NCBI GenBank assembly: GCA_029778515.1
Contig: JAKOQD010000142.1
Coordinates: forward strand, 1 to 7,255
Origin: Actinomycetes bacterium
Lineage (GTDB): Bacteria; Actinomycetota; Actinomycetes; Propionibacteriales; Propionibacteriaceae
Length of the DNA: 7,255 nucleotides
Direction: 5' to 3'
Shown: piece after piece, positions 1 through 6,305 of the stretch
How positions within the stretch are numbered: position 1 is the first letter of the stretch
Layout: each line of letters begins with the position of its first letter
Notes under the pieces: generated by a model
Told to the model about the DNA's origin: nothing
Databases searched by the model: none
What the model saw: only the letters and a program-made list of their open reading frames with translations
Translations under genes and position numbers: made by a program

Positions 1-1
1 G

Positions 2-1444
2 AACCTCTCCGGCAGTCCGATCACTGTGGCCAAGGCCGAGGAGCGCAAGCTGCTGTGCGCGTCCGGCTCGGCGCGGCTGCTGGCCGGCTACGTCTACTCG
101 GCGGCCGGTGAGGGCGAATCATCCACCGACCTGTCCTGGGACGGCCAGACGCTGATCTACGAGGCCGGCACTCTGCTGGGCGAGTCCGAGCGCTTCCCCG
201 ACGGCCCGCGGATGACCATCGCCGACGTCGACCTGGGCAGCCTCGTCCAGCATCGGCTGCGCCAAGGCACCTTCGACGACAACCGGCGCACCCACGCCGA
301 GCGCACCGGCGAGTATCGGACGGTCACCTTCGAGCTCGACCCCCCGTCCGGCGATCTCGGCCTGCAGCGGAAGCTGGCCCGGTTCCCGTTCGTGCCCGCC
401 GACCCGACCCGGCTCGCGCTGGACTGCTACGAGGCGTACAACATCCAGGTCTCCGGCTTGGAGCAGCGGTTGCGCGAGATCGGCCAGCCCAAGATCGTGA
501 TCGGCGTCTCCGGCGGCCTGGACTCCACGCACGCGCTGATCGTGGCCGCGCGCGCCATGGATCGCATGGATCGCCCGCGGACGGACATCCTCGCCTTCAC
601 CATGCCGGGCTTCGCTACCAGCGCGCACACCAAGGGCAACGCCACCGCGCTCGCCAAGTCGCTTGGGGTGACCTTCGCCGAGCTCGACATCACCGGCACC
701 GCCCGGACCATGCTCGACGAGATGAATCATCCGTTCGCCGAAGGCCAGCCGGTGTACGACGTGACCTTTGAGAACGTCCAGGCCGGACTGCGCACCGACT
801 ACCTGTTCCGGCTGGCGAACCAGCGCGGCGGCATTGTGCTCGGAACGGGTGACCTGTCCGAGCTGGCTCTGGGCTGGTGCACCTACGGGGTGGGCGACCA
901 GATGTCGCACTACAACGTGAACGGCGGGGTGCCGAAGACGCTGATGCAGCACCTGATCCGGTGGGTGATCAGTTCGGCGCAGTTCGACGACAAGGTCTCG
1001 GCTACGCTGCAGGCGATTCTGGACACCGAGATCACCCCCGAACTCGTCCCGGTGACTGAGGGCGAGGTGCCGCAGTCGACCGAGGCGTCGATCGGGCCCT
1101 ACAGCTTGCAGGACTTCAACCTTTACCACGTGCTGCGCCTGGGCATGAAGCCGTCGAAGATCGCCTTCCTCGCCTGGCACGCCTGGAGCGACGCGTCCGC
1201 AGGCGAGTGGCCCGAAGGCTTCCCGCACGACGAGCGGACGGCCTACGACCTGGCCACGATCAAGAAGTGGCTAGAGGTCTTCTGCAAGCGCTTCTTCGGT
1301 TTCGCCCAGTTCAAGCGGTCAGCGCTGCCGAACGGCCCGAAGGTCGTGCAGGGCGGCTCGCTCTCCCCACGCGGTGACTGGCGGGCGCCGTCCGACACGT
1401 CCGCCGCCCTGTGGCTGGAGGATCTGGCCAACATCCCGTCCTGA
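2..1444 (+). CDS. nadE: Glutamine-dependent NAD+ synthetase, 5'-truncated by window edge
   Basis: Catalyses the last step of NAD+ synthesis: ATP-dependent amidation of nicotinic acid adenine dinucleotide, with ammonia released from glutamine by an N-terminal nitrilase-like domain and channelled to the synthetase domain. The frame is open from base 2 (NLSGSPIT...), so the GTG at base 26 is an internal valine and not the start. About 480 residues are visible. Related actinobacterial enzymes are near 680, so about 200 residues, including the glutaminase catalytic Glu-Lys-Cys region, lie off the left edge. Visible: the end of the glutaminase domain ([23 protein letters not shown]), then the synthetase domain with the ATP-pyrophosphatase loop SGGLDST at visible residues 170-176 (bases 509-529), followed by [43 protein letters not shown] and, near the end, [11 protein letters not shown]. 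The match to the mycobacterial enzyme is strong by recall. It ends in TGA and converges on rne. Confidence 0.96.
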   Translation, partial: NLSGSPITVAKAEERKLLCASGSARLLAGYVYSAAGEGESSTDLSWDGQTLIYEAGTLLGESERFPDGPRMTIADVDLGSLVQHRLRQGTFDDNRRTHAERTGEYRTVTFELDPPSGDLGLQRKLARFPFVPADPTRLALDCYEAYNIQVSGLEQRLREIGQPKIVIGVSGGLDSTHALIVAARAMDRMDRPRTDILAFTMPGFATSAHTKGNATALAKSLGVTFAELDITGTARTMLDEMNHPFAEGQPVYDVTFENVQAGLRTDYLFRLANQRGGIVLGTGDLSELALGWCTYGVGDQMSHYNVNGGVPKTLMQHLIRWVISSAQFDDKVSATLQAILDTEITPELVPVTEGEVPQSTEASIGPYSLQDFNLYHVLRLGMKPSKIAFLAWHAWSDASAGEWPEGFPHDERTAYDLATIKKWLEVFCKRFFGFAQFKRSALPNGPKVVQGGSLSPRGDWRAPSDTSAALWLEDLANIPS

Positions 1445-1463
1445 TGCACGCGGGGTTGGTCGC

Positions 1464-1489
1464 GAGGGGTTGGTCGCGACCAACCCCTC
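1464..1489. terminator. 26-bp perfect palindrome, probable bidirectional terminator
   Basis: A perfect palindrome whose arm reads GAGGGGTTGGTCG lies between the convergent nadE stop (1442-1444) and the rne stop (1496-1498), 19 bases from the first and 6 from the second. As RNA on either strand it would fold into a GC-rich stem of about 11 bp with a 4-base loop. No T-tract follows on either strand, so it is not a classical intrinsic terminator. GC-rich hairpins without a U-tail are often found at actinobacterial gene ends, and the tail-to-tail position supports a shared terminator or 3'-end stabiliser. The 14-mer GGGGTTGGTCGCGA occurs twice in tandem (1452-1465 and 1466-1479). The first copy can also pair with 1476-1488, giving an alternative stem. 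Confidence 0.7.
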
Positions 1490-1495
1490 TGCCGC

Positions 1496-4330
1496 CTACT
1501 CGACTGCGGGGGCGTCCGCCGTAACCACTGGCTCGGCGGCGGGCGCATCAACTTCGGCCGGTGCAACCTCGACCGGAACGGGTTCGACGGGCGGCCCAAC
1601 CTCGACCGGAACGGGATCGACGGGCGGCCCAACCTCGACCGGAACGGGTTCGACGGGCGGCGCAACCTCGACGGGCGGAACCTCTGCGGGCACCGGCTCG
1701 GTCGGCTTGGGCCTGGGGGCGTCCTTCGGAGTGCGGGGCGAGCGTCGCGAGGCGCCGGAACTGCTGCCACCACGCGAGGTACGGCGACCCGACTCGCGGT
1801 CACCGCCGTCGGCGGGCGCCTGCGACGCCACCGGGGCGTCGTGCACGTGGTATCCGCGGCCCTTGCAGGTCTCACAGGACACGGTGAAGGCCTCGGCCAG
1901 TCCCGTCCCGATCTTCTTCCGGGTCATCTGCACCAGGCCGAGAGAGGTCACCTCGGCCACCTGGTGCCGGGTGCGGTCGCGTCCCAGGCACTCCACCAGG
2001 CGACGGAGCAGCAACTCACGGTTCGCCGGCAGCACCATGTCGATGAAGTCGATCACGATGATGCCGCCGATGTCGCGCAGCCGGAGTTGGCGGACGATCT
2101 CTTCGGCCGCCTCCAGGTTGTTGGAGGTGACCGTGGCCTCGAGGTTGCCGGAGGTGCCGGTGAACTTGCCGGTGTTCACGTCGATCACGGTCATCGCCTC
2201 GGTGCGGTCGATGATCAACGAGCCACCGGACGGCAGGAACACCTTCCGCTCCAGCGCCTTGGCCACCTGCTCGTGCACTCGGAACGCGTCGAAGATGTCA
2301 CCCTTCGAGGTGCGATCCCACTTCTCCATGCGCTCAGCCAGGTGCGGCGCGACGTGGCGCACGTACGCGTCCACGGTGTCGTAGGCGTCGTCAGCCTGAC
2401 CATTGCCGTCGATCACCAGCGAGCCGAAGTCCTCGGTGAAAAGGTCGCGCACGATCCGGACGGTCAGGTCGGGCTCGGCGTAGAGCAGTTGGGGCGCCTG
2501 GCCGGCCTTGACCTTCTTCTCCAGCACCTCCCACTGCGCCTTCAACCGGTTGACGTCGCGAACCAGCTCATCTTCGCTCGCGCCTTCGGCCGCCGTCCGC
2601 ACGATCACGGACGCCTGGGGTTCGATGAGCTCGTCGAGGATGCCCTTGAGCCGCTTGCGCTCGGTCTCGGGCAGCTTGCGGGAGATGCCGGACAGATGGC
2701 CGCCCGGCGCGTAGACGATGTAGCGGCCGGGAATCGAGATGTGCGAGGTCAGCCGGGCGCCCTTGGCCCCGACCGGGTCCTTGCTCACCTGCACCAGCAC
2801 CTGCTGGCCCGACTTGAAGACCTTCTCAACCTTCTTGTCCTGACCGGTGACACCGAACGAGTCCCAGTCGATCTCGCCGGCGTAGAGCACTGCGTTGCGG
2901 CCGCGACCGATGTCGACGAACGCAGCCTCCATCGAAGGCAGCACGTTCTGCACGCGGCCGAGGTAGATGTTCCCGATCATCGATGTGGCGGACGCGCGGT
3001 CGACGTAGTGCTCGACCAGGACGCCGTCCTCGATCACCGCGAGCTGCGAGTAGTCCTCGGCCTGACGGATCAGCATCTTGCGATCCACGGCCTCCCGGCG
3101 GGCCAGGAACTCGGACTCGCTCAGGATCGGCGTCCGGCGGCGCCCAGCGGCGCGGCCCTCACGGCGACGCTGCTTCTTGGCCTCCATGCGAGTCGAGCCT
3201 TCGATTCCGGTGACCTCGTCGCTGGCGGAACTCGTGCGCCGGCGCGGCTCGCGGACGCGAACCACCACGTCGATCGACTCGTCCTCCGGCTCGCCGGTGT
3301 CCTCACCGCGACGACGGCGACGCCGGCGCCGGCGGGACGTGCCTTCGGCTGTGGCTTCGTCGGACTCGCCCTCGGTATCGCCGTCGTTCTCGCCGTCAGC
3401 CGGCTCCGCGACCGTTGCGTCCTCGTCGCCGGCGTCCTCGCTGTCGACGGCGGCTTCGCCCGCGCCACGACGGCGGCGACGCCCGCCCCGGCGACGGCGG
3501 CGACGGCGCGGCTGGCCTTCGTCCCCCTCCATGCCTTCGGCGTCCTCCTCGGACTCCTCGGCTTCGTCAAGCTCTTCCGCCTCGTCGAGCGGCTCTTCCT
3601 CGGCCTCCTCTTCGAGGTCGGCGGCCGGTTCGAGCAGCCCGCCGATGGCTGCGGCCAAACTGTCCAGCACCTCGTCCGGGGTGGCTTCCTCGCCCAGTCC
3701 GAAGCTCTCGGCCAACGCCGGACGGCGGGTGCGACGGCGTCCCTTGGCCAGGTCGGTCAGGCTGGCCGCGACCGCATCGGCGGCGGCATCGTTGTCGGCC
3801 GGGGCGTTCGCGTCGGCTTCAGCCGGAGTGGCGGACGCCGCTACCGGAGCGGCAGCTGTCGAGTGGCCGGTTTCGGTCGCCGCTTCCGCCACGACGGGTG
3901 CGGCCTTGGTCTTCTTGGTCACCGCGCGGCGCCGGACGGGCTTCGCCGGCGCTTCGGCTGCCGACGGCTCCGCGGCCTTGGCCGGTTCGGCCGGCTCAGT
4001 GGGCTCAGCCAGCGGGAGCACCGGCTCAGCGGCAGCGGGCTTGGTACGGGCGCGCCGGGTGCGCTTCTGCGGGGGCTCGGCGGGGACGTCGGCCGCGGGG
4101 CTCGGGGCGTCGGCGGCCGGGGTGGTGGTCTCGGTGGATTGCGCGGTGCCGCTCAATTCGGCGGCGACCGTCGGCTGTGGCGCGCTGGCGGCCTCGGCGG
4201 GCGCCGCAACGACTGTCTCCACCGGAGCGGGTGGACCGGCCGGCCGACTGGCGGCGCGGCGACGCCGCGGCGGCTGATTGGGCTCGTCCGGCGTGGGCGA
4301 AGCGCTCTGCGGATCTTCGGAATCGAGCAT
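1496..4330 (-). CDS. rne: Ribonuclease E/G (Rne/Rng family), actinobacterial long form
   Basis: Endoribonuclease for mRNA turnover and rRNA/tRNA maturation, 944 residues from the chosen start. ATG at 4330 is preferred because AAGGAG lies 6 bases upstream; a start 15 codons earlier (4375) has no Shine-Dalgarno. Residues 1-400 are low-complexity and probably disordered: Ala/Pro/Glu-rich, an acidic block (about 238-272), then arginine runs (275-288 and 333-341). The catalytic part begins near 417 (RKMLIRQAED). It has an S1-like fold (about 455-545, GNIYLGRVQNVLPSMEAAFVDIGRGRNAV), an RNase H/DNase I-like region with the Mg2+ ligands Asp717 (IDVNTG) and Asp761 (VIDFIDM), which are 44 apart much as in E. 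coli Asp303/Asp346, and the zinc-link motif Cys819-x-x-Cys822 (CETCKGRGYH). Residues 836-944 are a disordered tail with 11-residue Pro/Val/Glu repeats. The length and architecture resemble mycobacterial RNase E. It lies downstream of the DUF2344 gene on the same strand. Confidence 0.96.
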   Translation of the reverse strand: MLDSEDPQSASPTPDEPNQPPRRRRAASRPAGPPAPVETVVAAPAEAASAPQPTVAAELSGTAQSTETTTPAADAPSPAADVPAEPPQKRTRRARTKPAAAEPVLPLAEPTEPAEPAKAAEPSAAEAPAKPVRRRAVTKKTKAAPVVAEAATETGHSTAAAPVAASATPAEADANAPADNDAAADAVAASLTDLAKGRRRTRRPALAESFGLGEEATPDEVLDSLAAAIGGLLEPAADLEEEAEEEPLDEAEELDEAEESEEDAEGMEGDEGQPRRRRRRRGGRRRRRGAGEAAVDSEDAGDEDATVAEPADGENDGDTEGESDEATAEGTSRRRRRRRRRGEDTGEPEDESIDVVVRVREPRRRTSSASDEVTGIEGSTRMEAKKQRRREGRAAGRRRTPILSESEFLARREAVDRKMLIRQAEDYSQLAVIEDGVLVEHYVDRASATSMIGNIYLGRVQNVLPSMEAAFVDIGRGRNAVLYAGEIDWDSFGVTGQDKKVEKVFKSGQQVLVQVSKDPVGAKGARLTSHISIPGRYIVYAPGGHLSGISRKLPETERKRLKGILDELIEPQASVIVRTAAEGASEDELVRDVNRLKAQWEVLEKKVKAGQAPQLLYAEPDLTVRIVRDLFTEDFGSLVIDGNGQADDAYDTVDAYVRHVAPHLAERMEKWDRTSKGDIFDAFRVHEQVAKALERKVFLPSGGSLIIDRTEAMTVIDVNTGKFTGTSGNLEATVTSNNLEAAEEIVRQLRLRDIGGIIVIDFIDMVLPANRELLLRRLVECLGRDRTRHQVAEVTSLGLVQMTRKKIGTGLAEAFTVSCETCKGRGYHVHDAPVASQAPADGGDRESGRRTSRGGSSSGASRRSPRTPKDAPRPKPTEPVPAEVPPVEVAPPVEPVPVEVGPPVDPVPVEVGPPVEPVPVEVAPAEVDAPAAEPVVTADAPAVE
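1565..1673 (-). repeat. 33-bp in-frame tandem repeats in the rne tail
   Basis: Three adjacent 33-bp units (1565-1597, 1598-1630, 1631-1663) plus a 10-base partial fourth copy (1664-1673). Units 1 and 2 differ by one base (T/A, giving Glu or Asp), and units 1 and 3 differ by one base at the unit end. Each unit encodes 11 residues of the type VEPVPVEVGPP, at roughly residues 890-922 of the RNase E tail. Near-identity at DNA level, silent positions included, points to recent tandem duplication. The length is a multiple of three, so copy-number change would keep the frame. Confidence 0.93.
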
Positions 4331-4336
4331 GATGCT

Positions 4337-4342
4337 CTCCTT
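4337..4342 (-). promoter_or_regulatory. Ribosome-binding site deciding the rne start
   Basis: AAGGAG on the minus strand, 6 bases before the ATG at 4330. It is the strongest Shine-Dalgarno match near this gene and argues against the longer reading from 4375. The start codon sits in a short inverted repeat, GAGCAT-x-ATGCTC (4325-4337 on the plus strand), which could form a weak 4-bp stem around the AUG. Confidence 0.8.
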
Positions 4343-4394
4343 CGGCGGCGGGGGCGCCGCAAACGTGGCTGCCATGGGCAGCGAAGCCTGATCG

Positions 4395-4408
4395 GTCGAA
4401 CGTTCGAC
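4395..4408. repeat. 14-bp perfect palindrome upstream of rne
   Basis: GTCGAACGTTCGAC is its own reverse complement and lies 65 bases upstream of the rne ATG. It could be a small RNA stem in the leader or a binding site for a dimeric regulator. The sequence alone does not decide between these, and I recognise no specific operator. Confidence 0.5.
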
Positions 4409-4456
4409 GGTGCGGCCCCCGCGGTCGGCTTGCGTCGCGGTGAGGTCTCAGCGTCG

Positions 4457-4479
4457 CGATCGGCCTGTCACACCGATCG
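4457..4479. repeat. Inverted repeat with 9-base loop in the rne leader
   Basis: The arms CGATCGG (4457-4463) and CCGATCG (4473-4479) are perfectly complementary around a 9-base spacer. It lies 127 to 149 bases upstream of the rne ATG, inside the proposed 5' leader, so it could form a 7-bp hairpin in the transcript. It is too short to call a terminator and has no T-tract. Confidence 0.5.
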
Positions 4480-4520
4480 ATTCGAAGGTTGGGGGTCTGG
4501 ATGACTCCAACTTGCCAGCC

Positions 4521-4526
4521 AGTATC
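4521..4526 (-). promoter_or_regulatory. Possible -10 element for rne
   Basis: The minus strand reads GATACT, one base off TATACT, about 190 bases upstream of the rne ATG. Transcription from here would start near 4514 and give a leader of roughly 180 bases. I see no good -35 at standard spacing, which is common for actinobacterial promoters but leaves the call weak. rne may also be read through from the DUF2344 gene. Confidence 0.3.
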
Positions 4527-4572
4527 CCACACCTCAGCCGGCTACCGCGGAGCGACCCGAAATCGCGTCCGA

Positions 4573-5271
4573 TCAGTCCGCCAAGGGATCCAGGATCCGC
4601 TCGCCGTCCCAGGTGCCCTGCGCCAACCGGGTGATCAGCGCGTTGCTGGGAAGCTCTGGCGCGAGCTGCCGCAGGGCGTTGAGCACGTCGTCGGGACGCA
4701 CCAGCGGCTCACCGATCGCCGAGACCAGGTTCAGGCCGTTGGCTGAGGCGGTCAGCGAGATCACCGCGGCGCGCACATCGAAGGTGCGCAGGCCGGTCTT
4801 GGTCATCCGCTGCACCTCGAACGAGTCGGCAGCCAGTAGGGCGGCCACGGCGGTGCTGAGTTCGGCTTCCACCACGTCCGGCAGGTCCACCTGCCAGGCG
4901 GACGTGGTCAGCCGCTCGGCGAGTGCACCGGGGCTGGCCACCACCACCTTGACGATCACCAGGCCGTCCGGCATCGCAGCGTTCAGTTGATCGCGAACCG
5001 CGTCGGGCTCGCGCACCTCGGCCAGCCCCAACTCGAGGTACTCGGCCTCAGTGGCCGCTCCGGTCGGGGACGCGTTCGCGTAGCTGATCCGCGGATGCGG
5101 CGAGAAGCCGGACGAGAACGCCATCGGGATCTCGGCGCGGCGGAGCGCACGCTCGAACGCGCGTCCGAAGTCGCGATGGGACGCGAAGCGCGCCCGGCCC
5201 CGCTTGGCGTACTGGACGCGCAGCTTCTGCACCGGAGGCGCCTGCTGCTCGGGCTGTCGTCTCGCGCTCAC
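4573..5271 (-). CDS. TIGR03936/DUF2344 radical-SAM-associated protein
   Basis: A 232-residue cytoplasmic protein of the DUF2344 family, which is usually encoded beside, or fused to, a B12-binding radical SAM protein (TIGR03960 type) and often lies just upstream of rne in actinobacteria. The biochemical role is not settled; a link to RNA metabolism is inferred from gene neighbourhood. Family signatures: LRVQYAKRGRARFASHRDF (residues 17-35), then RALRRAEIPMAFSSGFSPHP (41-60) and RISYANASPTGAATEAEYLE (61-80). Length is normal for the stand-alone form. The start is GTG at 5271 with no clear Shine-Dalgarno; the next in-frame ATG is at residue 50, within the conserved region, so it is excluded. A TAGGCT element 8 bases upstream suggests a very short or absent leader. 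No radical SAM gene is adjacent: the upstream gene is a divergent GNAT. rne lies downstream on the same strand after a 242-base gap. Confidence 0.9.
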   Translation of the reverse strand: MSARRQPEQQAPPVQKLRVQYAKRGRARFASHRDFGRAFERALRRAEIPMAFSSGFSPHPRISYANASPTGAATEAEYLELGLAEVREPDAVRDQLNAAMPDGLVIVKVVVASPGALAERLTTSAWQVDLPDVVEAELSTAVAALLAADSFEVQRMTKTGLRTFDVRAAVISLTASANGLNLVSAIGEPLVRPDDVLNALRQLAPELPSNALITRLAQGTWDGERILDPLAD

Positions 5272-5331
5272 AGCCGGTCAGCCTACGGCCTTCACGGCCG
5301 CCGGCCCACCCACGAAGACTAGGCTGCCGCG
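5272..5331. promoter_or_regulatory. Divergent promoter region between the DUF2344 and GNAT genes
   Basis: The 60-base gap between divergent starts holds a mirrored pair: CAGCCTA (5279-5285), which reads TAGGCTG on the minus strand, and TAGGCTG (5320-5326) on the plus strand. Each TAGGCT fits the actinobacterial -10 pattern TAnnnT and sits just before its own start codon, 6 bases before the GNAT ATG and 8 before the DUF2344 GTG. Neither gene has a Shine-Dalgarno. I see no convincing -35 boxes. Each TAGGCT is best read as the -10 of the gene it faces. Confidence 0.5.
5320..5325 (+). promoter_or_regulatory. -10 element of a probable leaderless GNAT transcript
   Basis: TAGGCT occupies -12 to -7 relative to the A of the GNAT ATG (5332). 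This is where the -10 hexamer lies when transcription starts at the first base of the start codon. The lack of a purine-rich Shine-Dalgarno before the ATG agrees with leaderless translation, which is common in actinobacteria. Confidence 0.5.
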
Positions 5332-5820
5332 ATGATCGAGCTGCGCCTGGCTGAACCTGCCGACTACCCAGCGGTCGGAGAACTGACCGCGCAGGCCTAT
5401 CTAGCCGACGGCGCCCTGCCTGCCGATGATCCGTACTACGAAGTACTTCGCGACGCTGCCGCCCGTGCCGAGTCCGGTGAGCTGTGGGTTGCGGTCGAAG
5501 CCGATTCCCTGCTGGGCACCGTGACCTGGTGTCCGCCCGGATCGCGGTTCCGTGAACTCGCCCACCCGAATGAGGGTGAGTTCCGCACGCTTGCGGTGGC
5601 AGTTGCTGCCCGCGGCCGGGGTGCGGGCCGGCTGCTGGTGGAGAAGTGCCTGCAGCTGGCCACCGATGCCGGCTCGACCGCGGTGGTGATCTCGACGGCG
5701 GAGTGGATGACCACCGCGCACGAGCTCTACCGGCGGCTCGGTTTCGTCGAAGCGCCCGAACGGGACTGGTCGGCACGCCCGGATGTCCGGCTGCGCGCCT
5801 TCGTCCGTCCGCTCAACTGA
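5332..5820 (+). CDS. GNAT family N-acetyltransferase
   Basis: A 162-residue single-domain acyl-CoA transferase of the Gcn5-related family, expected to move an acetyl group from acetyl-CoA to an amine; the substrate cannot be read from sequence. The N-terminus MIELRLAEPADYPAVGELT (1-19) is the usual beta1-alpha1. The acetyl-CoA pyrophosphate loop is RGRGAG at 94-99, matching R/Q-x-x-G-x-G/A, after the beta4 strand FRTLAVAV. Motif B follows at about 127-146 (TTAHELYRRLGFVEAPERDW), with the Tyr-x-x-x-Gly-Phe pattern common in the family. The length is normal and no signal peptide or membrane segment is seen. ATG at 5332 lies 6 bases after TAGGCT, so the mRNA is probably leaderless. It is divergent from the DUF2344 gene and converges on the VOC gene 41 bases away; no strong terminator is visible in that gap. 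Confidence 0.92.
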   Translation: MIELRLAEPADYPAVGELTAQAYLADGALPADDPYYEVLRDAAARAESGELWVAVEADSLLGTVTWCPPGSRFRELAHPNEGEFRTLAVAVAARGRGAGRLLVEKCLQLATDAGSTAVVISTAEWMTTAHELYRRLGFVEAPERDWSARPDVRLRAFVRPLN

Positions 5821-5861
5821 CCACCCGAGCCCGTCGAGCCTCAGCGCAGACCTGCGTCCGA
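5821..5861. other. 41-base gap between convergent GNAT and VOC genes
   Basis: The only structure seen is a minimal inverted repeat, CGCAG (5845-5849) and CTGCG (5852-5856), with a 2-base spacer and no T-tract on either strand. It is too weak to call a terminator, so the 3' ends of these transcripts may lie within the opposite gene. Confidence 0.4.
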
Positions 5862-6305
5862 CTACTCCGAGACGCAGAACTCGTTGCCCTCGGGGTCGGT
5901 GAGCGTGTACCAGCGGTGCGGCCCCTGGGACGCCTCGTGGCTGAAGTTGGCGCCACGCGCAACCAGAGCGTCGCGGGCCGCGTCCAGATCGGCACCGACA
6001 CCCAGGCGCACATCGAGATGCATCCGGTTCTTCACGGTCTTCGGTTCGGGCACCAGTTGGAACAGCACCCGCCGGCACGGGCTGCCCTCGGGCGCGTCCG
6101 GGACGCGAATCGCAGCACCGGTCGCCCAGACCAATTGATCCTTATAGACGCGGGTCTCGGCCTCAGTGGCGTACCCAGCGGTCACCATCTTCCGGATGAA
6201 AGCCTCGTCGGTCGGCTCCACCTCCCAGCCAAGGGTCTCGGCCCACCAATCAGCGAGCACATGCGGATCGGCACAGTCGAGGGTGACCTGGAAGGTGAGG
6301 CTCAT
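5862..6305 (-). CDS. VOC superfamily protein (glyoxalase-like, Glyoxalase_6 type)
   Basis: A 147-residue protein of the vicinal oxygen chelate fold, with two beta-alpha-beta-beta-beta modules. The first module starts at FQVTLDCADPHVLADWWAETLGW (5-27). The second has NRMHLDVRLG (93-102) and ends DPEGNEFCVSE (137-147). His96 and Glu142 are the positions that commonly bind metal in this fold; the N-terminal ligands are less clear, so enzymatic activity is uncertain. It resembles the broad actinobacterial glyoxalase/bleomycin-resistance-like group, whose members have many or unknown substrates. The start is ATG at 6305, with AAGGAG 5 bases upstream inside the end of the SulP gene. The ATG overlaps the SulP stop as ATGA, so the two are probably co-transcribed and translationally coupled. 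It converges on the GNAT gene. Confidence 0.88.
   Translation of the reverse strand: MSLTFQVTLDCADPHVLADWWAETLGWEVEPTDEAFIRKMVTAGYATEAETRVYKDQLVWATGAAIRVPDAPEGSPCRRVLFQLVPEPKTVKNRMHLDVRLGVGADLDAARDALVARGANFSHEASQGPHRWYTLTDPEGNEFCVSE
6302..6305 (-). promoter_or_regulatory. ATGA stop/start overlap coupling SulP and VOC genes
   Basis: The minus strand reads ATGA: the ATG of the VOC gene (6303-6305) overlaps the TGA stop of the SulP gene (6302-6304). AAGGAG at 6311-6316, inside the last SulP codons, serves the downstream start. This is a typical arrangement for termination-reinitiation within an operon. Confidence 0.85.

Larger units (their letters stand above)
4331..4572 (-). promoter_or_regulatory. 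rne upstream region / probable 5' leader
   Basis: A 242-base gap between the DUF2344 stop and the rne start, unusually long for this compact window, with no supported gene in it. It holds the rne ribosome-binding site (4337-4342), a 14-bp perfect palindrome GTCGAACGTTCGAC (4395-4408), an inverted repeat CGATCGG/CCGATCG (4457-4463 and 4473-4479, 9-base loop), a long-range complementary pair GCGGGGGC/GCCCCCGC (4348-4355 and 4415-4422), and a possible -10 element (4521-4526). RNase E in E. coli autoregulates through its long structured 5' leader. A similar role here is inference from position and structure only. Confidence 0.5.

Noticed and set aside
119..1228. 369-codon minus-strand frame opposite nadE
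   Set aside because: Antisense shadow of a conserved enzyme; the His/Val/Gly-rich translation resembles no family.
1565..1673. CRISPR-like array
   Set aside because: The 33-bp units are directly adjacent with no spacers and lie in frame inside rne, so they are a protein tandem repeat.
3078..4277. 399-codon Ser/Arg/Ala-rich plus-strand frame opposite rne
   Set aside because: The composition mirrors the repetitive Arg/Glu/Ala codons of the RNase E extension read backwards. No domain and no plausible ribosome-binding site.
4331..4375. 15-codon N-terminal extension of RNase E (start at 4375)
   Set aside because: No Shine-Dalgarno before 4375, while AAGGAG sits 6 bases before the ATG at 4330. 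The extra residues would cover the ribosome-binding site.
1841..4504. 887-codon plus-strand open frame opposite rne
   Set aside because: It lies almost wholly antisense to a clearly recognised RNase E. Its translation is low-complexity with no recognisable domain, and long antisense frames are expected in high-GC coding DNA.
4026..4532. 168-codon minus-strand frame in the rne leader and 5' end
   Set aside because: Mostly overlaps rne in another frame; Arg/Pro/His-rich with no domain and no ribosome-binding site.
5845..5856. Terminator hairpin between the GNAT and VOC genes
   Set aside because: Only a 5-bp stem with a 2-base loop and no T-tract, which could arise by chance in GC-rich DNA.
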